Position numbers and translations under genes: made by a program. A model generated the notes under the pieces. The model saw only the letters and a program-made list of their open reading frames with translations, ran no database searches and was not told where the DNA came from. DNA of 64,000 nucleotides from an uncultured Pelagibacteraceae bacterium (GTDB lineage: Bacteria; Pseudomonadota; Alphaproteobacteria; Pelagibacterales; Pelagibacteraceae), in contig CACNUU010000003.1 of NCBI GenBank assembly GCA_902623735.1, positions 1 to 64,000 of the forward strand, read 5' to 3'. Below, in pieces: positions 8,945 to 17,501 of the stretch (within the stretch, counting starts at the first letter, position 1; the number at the start of each line of letters is the position of its first letter).

Positions 8945-10399
8945 TTATCTTTTTGAAGATGATATTGCCAAGTGAATTAAAGCACCTAATGCTGCTCCAA
9001 TTATCCAAGCGTATCCTCCGCCACCACCTAAGTTAGCAAAGAAATCATCTAGTCCCATGAATAAAATGTTAGGCCATACTGTACCAACAGCTATATATCC
9101 TGATAGTGCCCAGGCTAACATTCCTTTTCCATTGAAACCACCATTGTAGTGATACTTACCACTAGGTGAGTCACTAAATAGATCATCAACATCTAATCTT
9201 TGTTTTTTAATTATATAGTAATCAGTAATCATGATACCAAATACAGGAGCTAAAATTGCACCTAAAGTGTTTACAAATGGAAACATTCCCATTTGAGTGA
9301 TTACCGCAACCCATAAACCACCAATTACAAAACCAAAACCAGCAGTTATTAAACCACCAATTCTAAAATTAATTTTGCTTGGGATTAAGTTAGCAAGGTC
9401 ATACGCAGGAGGTATAAAGTTTGCAACCATATTAATACCAACTGTCGCTGCAAAAAATGCAAATGCTGCAACAATTGTTAACACAATGTTATCTACTTTA
9501 GCTACCATATCAGTTGGACTTGCTACATATTCTCCAAAGATAGCAATTGTTCCACCAGTAATCATTAAAGTAATGAATGAAAAGAAAACTACGTTACCTA
9601 CTAATCCCCATAGGTTACCTTTTTTCATTTCATCTTCATCTTTAACAAATCTAGCAAAGTCACCGAAGTTAATTACCACAGCAGCAAAATATCCAACCAT
9701 AATTGAAAATACTGCCAAGAATGCACCAAATGAACCTAAACCTTCAAATCCACCTGAACGTTCTCCACCAGAAAATATTTCTCCAACTTCTGATAGAAGG
9801 CTTCCTCCAGCTTTAAACCAAATTACTATCATCAATAGAACCATCACAACATAAACTGCTGGTCCTGCAAAGTTCAAGAATCTTTTTACTAGATCTATTC
9901 CTTGCCAGAATAAGTAAACTTGGAATCCTGACACAAATATAAATGATACCCACATTACTCCTGTCATTCCTAGAAACATTTCAGTCCCAGGATTGCCAGT
10001 AATAGCTGTAATTAGTAGTGCCACAGCAGTCGATGCTGCATATGTTTGTGCTCCATACCAGAACATTGCCACAAGCCCTCTTGCCATTGCAGGAAAGTTT
10101 GCACCAAATACACCCATACTTACTCGGGCGAATACTGGATAAGGAATACCATGTTTGACACTTGGTTTACCTGATAGGTTTACTAACCACATGATAAAAA
10201 AGCCAGCAAGTATTAAAGCTAAAAATACTGCCCAACCATTTAACCCTGAGGCTATAAATAGTGATGCTGCTAAAGTATATCCAAATAAGCTTTGAACATC
10301 ATTTGCCCATACGTTGAAAATTTCGAACCATCCCCAATTCTTTTTATTTGACGGAGTTGGTGCCAAATCAGCATTGTAGAGCGATTTTGATCTACTCAT
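8945..10399 (-). CDS. NCS1 family permease, probable allantoin/ureide or nucleobase importer
   Basis: This 484-residue protein has about 12 hydrophobic segments and the NCS1 N-terminal signature WGWFEIFNVWANDVQSLFGY (about residues 22-41). The family comprises proton- or sodium-coupled importers of cytosine, hydantoin, allantoin and purines. It converges on the puuE-alc-allA operon, so allantoin is the best guess for substrate, but family members cannot be told apart by eye. The start at 10399 is supported by a strong ribosome-binding site (AGAGGAG, about 7 bases upstream). Upstream lie palindromes and direct repeats (10423-10502) with no good -35 box, consistent with regulated expression. 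Confidence 0.88.
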   Translation of the reverse strand: MSRSKSLYNADLAPTPSNKKNWGWFEIFNVWANDVQSLFGYTLAASLFIASGLNGWAVFLALILAGFFIMWLVNLSGKPSVKHGIPYPVFARVSMGVFGANFPAMARGLVAMFWYGAQTYAASTAVALLITAITGNPGTEMFLGMTGVMWVSFIFVSGFQVYLFWQGIDLVKRFLNFAGPAVYVVMVLLMIVIWFKAGGSLLSEVGEIFSGGERSGGFEGLGSFGAFLAVFSIMVGYFAAVVINFGDFARFVKDEDEMKKGNLWGLVGNVVFFSFITLMITGGTIAIFGEYVASPTDMVAKVDNIVLTIVAAFAFFAATVGINMVANFIPPAYDLANLIPSKINFRIGGLITAGFGFVIGGLWVAVITQMGMFPFVNTLGAILAPVFGIMITDYYIIKKQRLDVDDLFSDSPSGKYHYNGGFNGKGMLAWALSGYIAVGTVWPNILFMGLDDFFANLGGGGGYAWIIGAALGALIHLAISSSKR

Positions 10400-10422
10400 A
10401 TTTTTCTCCTCTGTGTATTGCG

Positions 10423-10437
10423 AGTTATAACTAGTTA
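10423..10437. promoter_or_regulatory. Overlapping palindromes upstream of the NCS1 permease (putative operator)
   Basis: AGTTATAACT (10423-10432) and TAACTAGTTA (10428-10437) are each perfect 10 bp palindromes that overlap by 5 bp. They lie about 24 bp before the permease start. On the minus strand they contain a possible -10 box (TATAAC) without a recognisable -35 box. A dimeric regulator bound here would cover the promoter. Confidence 0.4.
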
Positions 10438-10464
10438 AATTTACGCAACGTTAATGCACAAACC

Positions 10465-10502
10465 CTATTGATTTTTATATTAATTTCAAACTATTGATTT
10501 TT
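10465..10502. repeat. Direct repeat CTATTGATTTTT, two copies
   Basis: The 12-base unit CTATTGATTTTT occurs at 10465-10476 and 10491-10502, 26 bp apart. An ATTG-N5-CAAT inverted repeat follows at 10521-10533. All lie in the 180 bp gap upstream of the permease, so they are candidate regulator sites; chance occurrence in AT-rich DNA cannot be excluded. Confidence 0.35.
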
Positions 10503-10580
10503 TAATGGCTGTTTCTTAGTATTGTATATCAATGATTAATTAGTGTAAGCCTAAAATGGACACTTCGGTATTGTAGACAA

Positions 10581-12017
10581 TTAATTATTCCAACCACCAA
10601 CAGCTTTTACTTCTAAGAACTCTTCAAGTCCATGTTCTCCTGCTTCTCGACCGATACCTGAGTGCTTAAAACCACCAAAGGGTGCATCAACTGCAATCCC
10701 AGCACCATTTACGTCCACCATTCCTGATCGTAATTTTCTTGCAACTCTTTTAACCTTCTCTTTATCTTGAGTTTGAATATAGTTTGTTAAGCCATATGGA
10801 GTATCATTTGCAATTTCTATTGCTTCTTTTTCATCTTCAAAAGGCATTACAGATAAAACTGGTCCAAAAATTTCTGTTCTAGCAATTTCCATACTGTTAT
10901 TTACATCAGCAAAAACAGTTGGTTTTACAAAATAACCTTTTTGCAAGCCTTCAGGTTTACCTGGACCCCCTGCAATTAATTTAGCGCCTTCATCAATACC
11001 TTTTTTAATTAAAGTTTGAATTTTATTATACTGAGTTTCAGAAATCACAGGACCAATATGTTCTCCCTCTTTCTTAGGATCACCAACCTCAAAATTCTCT
11101 GTATACTTTTTTAATCTTTCTACAGCTTCTTTATACATTGATTTCTCAACCAACATTCTTGTTGGTGCATTACATGATTGACCAGAATTTCTAAAACATC
11201 TCAAGGCACCTCGCTCAATAGCTTCAGGGTCAGCATCTTTAAATATAATATTAGCACCTTTGCCACCTAACTCTAAACTTACTCTTTTAAAATCTTTAGC
11301 AGCATTTTGTGAAATAAGAGCTCCAGCACGAGTTGAGCCAGTAAATGAAATCATATTAATATCTGGGTGAGAGGTCAATGCGTTACCAGTGGTAGCACCA
11401 TCTCCGTTAATTAAGTTAAATACCCCTGGTGGAAAACCTGTTTCATCAATTAACTCTGCTAAAATCATTGACGATAAAGGAGCAAGCTCAGATGGCTTTA
11501 AAACCATTGTACATCCAGATGCTATTGCTGGCATAACTTTTAAACAAACTTGGTTCATCGGCCAATTCCAAGGAGTTATCAAAGCACAAATTCCTTTTGG
11601 TTCATAAATAAGTCTTTGATTAGGTGCATGGTCACCTAGTGGTTTTTCAAATTCAAAATTTTTTAAATATCTAATGAATGATTTTAAGTGAGCCGCGCCA
11701 GTTCCTGCTTGTAATTTTGTAGCAAAATCTTTTGGTGCTCCCATTTCAGTTGTAATTGCTTCGGCGATATCTGCCCATCTTTTTTTATAATTTTCATAAA
11801 GTTTTTCTAATAATCTAATTCTTTCCTCTTTTTTAGAATATGCCCATGAGCTATATGCTCTTTTTGCTGAACTTACTGCATTATCAACATCTTCTTTATT
11901 ACCTAAAGAAATAACTGCGCAGTTTTCTTCTGTTGCAGGATTAATTACTTTTATTTCTTGATTGCTTTTTGGAATTATCCATTTTCCATCAATATAAAAA
12001 TTTTTTTTATCTTCCAT
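10581..12017 (-). CDS. NAD(P)-dependent aldehyde dehydrogenase
   Basis: This 478-residue ALDH-superfamily enzyme oxidises an aldehyde to the acid. Key motifs are TPWNWPMNQ (substrate and cofactor region), FTGSTRAG, the catalytic glutamate in SLELGGKGA and the catalytic cysteine in NSGQSCNAPTR. The C-terminal GGFKHSGIGREAGEHGLEEF is typical. It sits 20 bp downstream of an agmatinase-family ureohydrolase on the same strand, with AGGAG before its ATG. A role in oxidising guanidino- or aminobutyraldehyde from polyamine or arginine breakdown would fit. A DoeC-like step in ectoine breakdown is an alternative. Substrate is not determinable from sequence alone. Confidence 0.88.
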   Translation of the reverse strand: MEDKKNFYIDGKWIIPKSNQEIKVINPATEENCAVISLGNKEDVDNAVSSAKRAYSSWAYSKKEERIRLLEKLYENYKKRWADIAEAITTEMGAPKDFATKLQAGTGAAHLKSFIRYLKNFEFEKPLGDHAPNQRLIYEPKGICALITPWNWPMNQVCLKVMPAIASGCTMVLKPSELAPLSSMILAELIDETGFPPGVFNLINGDGATTGNALTSHPDINMISFTGSTRAGALISQNAAKDFKRVSLELGGKGANIIFKDADPEAIERGALRCFRNSGQSCNAPTRMLVEKSMYKEAVERLKKYTENFEVGDPKKEGEHIGPVISETQYNKIQTLIKKGIDEGAKLIAGGPGKPEGLQKGYFVKPTVFADVNNSMEIARTEIFGPVLSVMPFEDEKEAIEIANDTPYGLTNYIQTQDKEKVKRVARKLRSGMVDVNGAGIAVDAPFGGFKHSGIGREAGEHGLEEFLEVKAVGGWNN

Positions 12018-12037
12018 ATCAGACTCCTAACCTTTCT

Positions 12038-12997
12038 TTATTTTTTTGCAAACAAATTAGTTAATTCATAAACAATTGTTGCTGCAGCTAAAGAAGTTAC
12101 TTCTGCATGATCGTAAGCTGGTGAAACCTCAACAACATCAGCAGATATTAAATTCATTCCTGATAAACCTCGAATTACATTGACCATCTCTCTTGAGGTC
12201 ATTCCGGCTATTTCTGGTGTACCCGTTCCAGGAGCAAAAGCGGGATCCAAAACATCAATATCAATTGATAAATATAAAGGATTATTTCCAACTCTTTTTT
12301 TTATCCTCTCGGCAATTTTATCAGTTCCTTCAGTTTGAAACTCATCACAATGGATTATTTTAAATCCAAAACTTTCATCATTTTTTAGATCATCTCTACT
12401 ATATAAAGGGCCTCTTATACCAACATGCATAGATGAGTCGTCTAAAAACAAATTTTCTTCTCTAGCTCGTCTAAAAGGAGTTCCATGAGTGTACGGTGCG
12501 CCAAAATAAGTATCCCATGTATCAAGATGAGCATCAAAATGAACTAAAGCAACTGGACCTTTATTTATTTTATTAACTGCTTTTAACAAAGGAAATGCAA
12601 TTGTATGATCCCCACCTAAGCTGATAATACCTCCTGTTTTTTTTAATAAATCAGTTGCCCCCTCCTCAATTTGCTTAATTGCTTCATCAATATTAAAAGG
12701 ATTGCATGTTATATCGCCAGCATCCGCCACCTGCTGAACTTTAAAGGGCTCTACATCATAATTTGGATGATAATTTGTTCTTAAATGCCTCGATGCTTGT
12801 CTAATACTTTGAGGACCAAATCTTGCCCCAGGTCTGTAACTTGTACCTGCATCAAAGGGTATTCCCACAATTGCTACATCGCAGTAATCAACATCTCTCA
12901 ACTCTGGTAATCGAGCAAAAGTAGATGGTCCAGCGAACCTAGGAACTTTAGTTCCACTTACTGGCTGAATAGGTTCTTTACTACTTTTTTTTTTCAT
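12038..12997 (-). CDS. speB: Agmatinase-family ureohydrolase
   Basis: This manganese enzyme of the arginase/agmatinase superfamily hydrolyses a guanidino compound and releases urea. Metal-binding motifs are all present: GGDHTIAF, HFDAHLDTWD and SIDIDVLDPAFAPGTGTPE. With the ATG at 12997 the protein is 319 residues, the normal family length; the frame stays open to a TTG at 13024, but the extra nine residues are not needed. Substrate could be agmatine, guanidinobutyrate or another guanidino acid, since these subgroups look alike. It pairs with the aldehyde dehydrogenase downstream. A promoter-like TTGTTA-17 bp-TATAAT overlaps the start codon and cannot be its functional promoter with this start. 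Confidence 0.87.
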   Translation of the reverse strand: MKKKSSKEPIQPVSGTKVPRFAGPSTFARLPELRDVDYCDVAIVGIPFDAGTSYRPGARFGPQSIRQASRHLRTNYHPNYDVEPFKVQQVADAGDITCNPFNIDEAIKQIEEGATDLLKKTGGIISLGGDHTIAFPLLKAVNKINKGPVALVHFDAHLDTWDTYFGAPYTHGTPFRRAREENLFLDDSSMHVGIRGPLYSRDDLKNDESFGFKIIHCDEFQTEGTDKIAERIKKRVGNNPLYLSIDIDVLDPAFAPGTGTPEIAGMTSREMVNVIRGLSGMNLISADVVEVSPAYDHAEVTSLAAATIVYELTNLFAKK

Positions 12998-13051
12998 TAT
13001 AAAAAGTCTATCACATTCTAACAATTTGGAATATCTTCAATAATACCAATT

Positions 13052-13774
13052 ATGAAATTATTTAAGTTCATTTTAGTGTGTTTATTTTTATTTTCTAACG
13101 CTTACGCAAACACAATTTATGAATTAATAAAAATACCTAATCTTGAAATTTATAACATCAAAACTAAAAATAAGTTGAGATATTTATACGCTAAACAACC
13201 TTTTACAATTGGAATAGATAATAACATAAATTGCTTCAATTCAACAAAACAAGATTTAAAACAAAAATACGAGATTATAGAAAAAAATTTAAATAGATAT
13301 CCAGAAAGTTTTCTTAAAAAAGTAAATTTAAAATATATTGTTTTATGTGAAGATTTATCGATATCAGGAATAGGAACTGCAGGTATTCCTGATAATTTGA
13401 TGAAAACCTTGATTGTAGATATCAAATTTAATGAGAAATATTTTGAGAGAGTATTGCATCATGAGGTATTTCACATAATAAATGACGGTTATAAAGAAAT
13501 ATTTGATGAAAACATCTGGTCATCTTTTAATCCTGCTGAGTTTAATTATGCAGAGTGTTCTACATGCACAAAAAAAATAGGCTTAGATACATATCTAAAA
13601 CCAAATGGTTTTATAACAGAATATTCACGATCAACAGCATCTGAAGATATGGCTGAGGTCTTTTCCCATTTAATGTATGGAAATTTACCTGATACAGTTG
13701 ATCCTATTCTTAAAAAGAAAATTGAATTCATCAAAGAAGGACTCTTAAAAATTGATGAAAATTTTGTTTTATGA
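13052..13774 (+). CDS. Exported putative zinc metallopeptidase (HExxH)
   Basis: I do not recognise the family. The 240-residue product has a clear signal peptide (about residues 1-19, ending SNAYA). It carries an HExxH zinc motif at H137-E138-V-F-H141 inside a hydrophobic helix (RVLHHEVFHIIN). A glutamate in ASEDMAEVFSHL, 57-61 residues further on, could be the third ligand of a gluzincin-type site. A CSTC pair lies near residues 169-172. The gene is divergent from speB and overlaps the cyclophilin gene by 4 bp, so both are probably periplasmic or envelope proteins made together. Peptidase activity is inferred from the motif only. Confidence 0.72.
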   Translation: MKLFKFILVCLFLFSNAYANTIYELIKIPNLEIYNIKTKNKLRYLYAKQPFTIGIDNNINCFNSTKQDLKQKYEIIEKNLNRYPESFLKKVNLKYIVLCEDLSISGIGTAGIPDNLMKTLIVDIKFNEKYFERVLHHEVFHIINDGYKEIFDENIWSSFNPAEFNYAECSTCTKKIGLDTYLKPNGFITEYSRSTASEDMAEVFSHLMYGNLPDTVDPILKKKIEFIKEGLLKIDENFVL

Positions 13775-14415
13775 TTGAAAAAATAAAAGCATCAAGATCT
13801 GAAAAAATAATATTTATATTTGTAATAATTTTAGGTTTATTTTCAATTACTTCTTTTGTTTTACTAAAAGATAAATGTTTATTTGTTAAAAATTATGATC
13901 CTAATAAGATTAATTTTAAGAATCCAAACAATATAGCAATTCTAAACGTTGAGTGTGGAAATGTGATCATTGAATTATATCCAGATATATCTCCAAATGG
14001 AGTAGAACGATTTAAGACATTAGTTAAATCAAATTCTTATGATGATGTAGCATTTCATAGAGTTATAAAAGATAAACTTGTACAAGCTGGAGATTTAGAA
14101 TTTGGAAAAAAAGGAAACATTGATTATGGTAAAATTGGAACTGGAAAATCTGGTCTTGGAACTATCAAATCTGAAGTTGATAAAGATTTTAATTACACTA
14201 AAGGAAGTGTCGGATTAGCACGATCTTTAAAATATGATACAGAGGATAGTCAATTTTTTATAATTCTTCAGGATGAACCTTTGTATGAAGGTGAGTATAC
14301 GCCCATTGGAAAGGTGATATTTGGCTTAGAGGCTTTAGAAAAAATTAAACACTTAAATAAATCTGAATACGTTTTAAGGCCTGACTTTATAAATACTCTT
14401 AGATTAATTAATTAA
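13771..14415 (+). CDS. Membrane-anchored cyclophilin-type peptidyl-prolyl isomerase
   Basis: This protein catalyses cis-trans isomerisation of proline peptide bonds. The 214 residues comprise an uncleaved N-terminal membrane segment (about residues 15-36) and a cyclophilin domain facing the periplasm. Family motifs include IELYPDISPNGVERFKTLV, DVAFHRVI, the QAGD loop and TEDSQFFIIL; the active-site Arg in FHRVI and the QFFI strand are intact. It overlaps the HExxH protein gene by 4 bp (ATGA) and converges on the fadN-like gene with an 8 bp overlap, so no separate terminator exists between them. Confidence 0.9.
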   Translation: MIEKIKASRSEKIIFIFVIILGLFSITSFVLLKDKCLFVKNYDPNKINFKNPNNIAILNVECGNVIIELYPDISPNGVERFKTLVKSNSYDDVAFHRVIKDKLVQAGDLEFGKKGNIDYGKIGTGKSGLGTIKSEVDKDFNYTKGSVGLARSLKYDTEDSQFFIILQDEPLYEGEYTPIGKVIFGLEALEKIKHLNKSEYVLRPDFINTLRLIN

Positions 14416-16630
14416 CCAAAGGTTTTCCGGTAGCAAGGGTATGTTTAATTCTGTCTTGAGTTTGTTTTGTTTCAATTAATCTCATAAAAGCATCAAGCTC
14501 TAATTGAAACAAATCTTCCTCTGTAAGAGTTTTATCACTTGTAGTCTCGCCACCACTTAATACATGAGCTAATTCTTTAGCAACTGTCAAACCATGATCC
14601 AATATAACTTTATCATTATAAAGTTTTTCTAAAATTTTGTTCATATCATCGATAACTGCTTTTCCAGGTAAATTAAATGTAAGCTCACTTGGTGCTTTAA
14701 AGTCCTTGTTTTCATTTAAGATTTTTTTCGATACTTCAAGTAGACTATTTCTATTCATAATCCTTTTATTTTCAGGTAATAAGTATTTCAAAGGTTCTGC
14801 CTCAACTGGAGACGTGGCTGTTCTACCATATCCAATTATATCAAATACTTTCAAAGGTGCATATTTTGGATCCTTCTTAGCCTCATCAGTGTTTAACCAT
14901 CTAGCCAGCATTTCTTTACATCCACCACCAGCTGGAATTAATCCAACAATAGTTTCTACTAATCCGATTACAATATTTGTATGTGAGGCTACAAAGTTAC
15001 TTTGTACTAAAACTTCAAAACCTCCACCCAAAGTTAAACCTGATGGAGCAGATATAACTGGGTATTTAGAATACTTTAGATTTTTACAAGTTTCTTGAAA
15101 ATATTTAATAAATTTTTCTATAGATTTAAAATCATTTTTATTCGCAAATTCCATTGTATAGGTCAGGTTAACACCAGCAGAAAATTGCATGCTCTCATTG
15201 ATTATTATTAAAGGTTTATCAGTTGCTTTCTTAAGTGCATCCATTGAATCATAATCGAGTGCATTAGCTTTAGTCGTAAACTCAACAATATTAAAATCAT
15301 TAAATCTATAAATTGCAGCTGAACTATTGCCATCAATACTTGAGGCAGTTTTCTTAATCTTACCTAAAGTTTCAATTGATGTATATTTTTGCCTCTCACC
15401 ATAAAAATTTTCATCATTAGAATTAGATAAATTTTCTAAAAAATTATTACCTTTATATTCATCAACTTTATTGAAAAAATTTTTAACACCAATTTCTTCT
15501 AACATTTCAAAAGGTCCTTTTGCCCAGTTAAATCCAAGTCTCATTGCCTCATCAATGTCATTAAATTCTTTGGTAATCCCAGGAACTAGTGATGAAGCAT
15601 ATTTTATTATTTTAGATAGTACTGACCAAGCATAATCTCCGTACTTATCTTTTCTATTAATTAGAGCTTTTAAATCTACTTTGTCAGACTTAATATCTAT
15701 TTTTCGACTTGTAGAATACTCTCCAGTTTCAAGATTAATAGCTTCCATAATTTTACCACTTTCGGTCTTCTTCATTCTGTAGAAGCCACCTTTGCCTTTT
15801 CTCCCCGTATATCCAGTTTCAATCAATTTTTTTACTAAAGGGATTTCTTTAGCAACTTCATGGAACTCATCAGATTGTGGAAGTTCTTTGATAAAACTTT
15901 TTAAAACATCTGCCATTAAATCTATTCCAATCAAATCATATAGTCCAAAAACTCCTGTTTTAGGTATACCCATAGGTCTTCCAAAGATTGCATCGGCTTC
16001 TTCAACAGAAAGTTTCATTTTAAATGCTTCAGTCATTGCAATTTGCATTGCATAAACACCGACTCTATTTCCTAAAAAACCAGGAGTATCATTACAAACA
16101 ATTGCTCCTTTACCTAACTCAACTTCACAAAATTCTTTTAATTGATTTATCTTATTTAAATCATTGTCTTCATTCTTAACTATTTCAAGAAGACCCATAT
16201 ATCGAACTGGATTAAAAAAATGGGTAATACAAAAATCTTTTTTTTGTTCTTTATTTAAATTTTGAGATAAAACTTTAATTGGGATTGAAGAAGTATTTGA
16301 TGAAACTATTGCACCATCTTTTCTGCTTTTAAAAATTTTATCATAAATTTGATGTTTTATATCAATTCTCTCAACCACTGCCTCGACAATCCAATCGGCA
16401 TCTTTAACCACATCAAAATCATCAGATATATTTCCAACTTTAATATTATCAATTTTTGTTTTATCAATTAATAAAGGTGGTCTAGATTTATAAATTCGTT
16501 CTCTAGCGTTTTTACTTATCTCAGTTTTTAAGTCTAAAAGTGTAACAGGGATATTAGCATTACAAAGATGTGCAGCTATACCACTTCCCATTGTACCTGA
16601 GCCAATCACTACTACGTTCTTAATTTTCAT
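14408..16630 (-). CDS. 3-hydroxyacyl-CoA dehydrogenase/enoyl-CoA hydratase, FadN-type domain order
   Basis: This bifunctional beta-oxidation enzyme has 740 residues. The 3-hydroxyacyl-CoA dehydrogenase domain comes first, with the NAD site VIGSGTMGSGIAAHL at residues 9-23 and ITHFFNPVRYM further on. Its C-terminal dimer domain follows, and a crotonase domain is last. The crotonase part keeps LTLGGGFE and the glutamate in VETIVGLIPAGGG. This order is the reverse of FadB/FadJ and matches the FadN group. It is 11 bp downstream of the ABC permease gene at 16642, so it may be part of that transport operon. Acyl chain preference is unknown. Confidence 0.9.
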   Translation of the reverse strand: MKIKNVVVIGSGTMGSGIAAHLCNANIPVTLLDLKTEISKNARERIYKSRPPLLIDKTKIDNIKVGNISDDFDVVKDADWIVEAVVERIDIKHQIYDKIFKSRKDGAIVSSNTSSIPIKVLSQNLNKEQKKDFCITHFFNPVRYMGLLEIVKNEDNDLNKINQLKEFCEVELGKGAIVCNDTPGFLGNRVGVYAMQIAMTEAFKMKLSVEEADAIFGRPMGIPKTGVFGLYDLIGIDLMADVLKSFIKELPQSDEFHEVAKEIPLVKKLIETGYTGRKGKGGFYRMKKTESGKIMEAINLETGEYSTSRKIDIKSDKVDLKALINRKDKYGDYAWSVLSKIIKYASSLVPGITKEFNDIDEAMRLGFNWAKGPFEMLEEIGVKNFFNKVDEYKGNNFLENLSNSNDENFYGERQKYTSIETLGKIKKTASSIDGNSSAAIYRFNDFNIVEFTTKANALDYDSMDALKKATDKPLIIINESMQFSAGVNLTYTMEFANKNDFKSIEKFIKYFQETCKNLKYSKYPVISAPSGLTLGGGFEVLVQSNFVASHTNIVIGLVETIVGLIPAGGGCKEMLARWLNTDEAKKDPKYAPLKVFDIIGYGRTATSPVEAEPLKYLLPENKRIMNRNSLLEVSKKILNENKDFKAPSELTFNLPGKAVIDDMNKILEKLYNDKVILDHGLTVAKELAHVLSGGETTSDKTLTEEDLFQLELDAFMRLIETKQTQDRIKHTLATGKPLVN

Positions 16631-16641
16631 GAATTAATTTA

Positions 16642-17496
16642 TTATTGATTTATTCCTCTGAGTCTCTCAGATCTTCTTCTTAATAACTCAGCGGTAACTA
16701 AAATTAATGTCGATAAAATGATCAGACAGGTTGCAACAGCTAAAATTGTCGGACTAAGTTGTTCTCTTAAACCCGTCCACATTTGAATTGGAATGGTTGT
16801 ATTTTCTAGTCCAGCTAAAAATAAAACCACAACTACTTCATCAAAAGAAGTTACAAACGCGAATAAACCTCCGGAAATAACTCCTGGTAAGATTAATGGC
16901 AGAGTTATTTTCATAAAAGTATTAACTGGATCACTTCCTAAACTTGCGGCAGCTCTTGTAACGCTATGGTCAAATCCTGATAATGTAGCTGTAACAGTTA
17001 TTACAACAAATGGAGTTCCTAAAATGATATGAGCTAGAACAATACCGGTATGGGTTGCTGCCAAACCAGCCTTTGCCATAAAGAAAAATATTGCAACTCC
17101 TGAAATAATCAAAGGCACAATCATTGGAGAAATTAAAACAGCCATGATCAAACCCTTGTAAGGCATATGTCTGCTGCTCAATCCTAAAGCGGCAACTGTT
17201 CCAAGGATAACTGAACCAATAGTGGCAAAAATTGCAATTATAAAACTATTCTTAGCAGCTAGTCCCCAAGGATTTTTAGTCCCATAGATCATATCTTTAT
17301 ACCATCTTAAGGAAAAGGCATCTGGATCAAGACTTTTCATTCCTTCAGAGAAACTAAGAAATTCTTCTGCGTTAAAGGATAATGGAAAGATCACAAATAA
17401 AGGTGCAATAAGAAAAAAGAAAACGGCACCACAAATCGTTAAATAAATATAATGCCAAATTCTATAATGTGGTTCAGTATATTTTGGTAAAGCCAT
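16642..17496 (-). CDS. potC: ABC transporter permease, PotC type
   Basis: This 284-residue inner-membrane permease has six predicted membrane segments. It carries the cytoplasmic EAA-type loop (TRAAASLGSDPVNTFMKITL) that docks to the ATPase. N-terminal and loop features place it with PotC/PotI-like permeases of the polyamine/opine/osmolyte importer family. It partners the longer permease 5 bp upstream, the binding protein at 18825 and the ATPase at 20053. The symbol reflects family similarity; the transported compound may be a polyamine or, given the DoeA/EutA-like genes upstream, an ectoine-type solute. Confidence 0.88.
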   Translation of the reverse strand: MALPKYTEPHYRIWHYIYLTICGAVFFFLIAPLFVIFPLSFNAEEFLSFSEGMKSLDPDAFSLRWYKDMIYGTKNPWGLAAKNSFIIAIFATIGSVILGTVAALGLSSRHMPYKGLIMAVLISPMIVPLIISGVAIFFFMAKAGLAATHTGIVLAHIILGTPFVVITVTATLSGFDHSVTRAAASLGSDPVNTFMKITLPLILPGVISGGLFAFVTSFDEVVVVLFLAGLENTTIPIQMWTGLREQLSPTILAVATCLIILSTLILVTAELLRRRSERLRGINQ

Positions 17497-17501
17497 AATA
17501 A

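Noticed and set aside
9297-9854. Plus-strand open frame of 185 codons
   Set aside because: It lies wholly inside the NCS1 permease gene on the opposite strand, has repetitive low-complexity composition and no start signal; it is an antisense shadow.
12996-13024. Apparent strong promoter TTGTTA-17-TATAAT for speB
   Set aside because: The TATAAT overlaps the ATG at 12997, so transcription would begin inside the gene, and no in-frame start exists before the conserved domain. Treated as coincidence in AT-rich DNA.
14637-15098. Plus-strand open frame of 153 codons
   Set aside because: Antisense to the intact crotonase domain of the FadN-like gene; no family resemblance.
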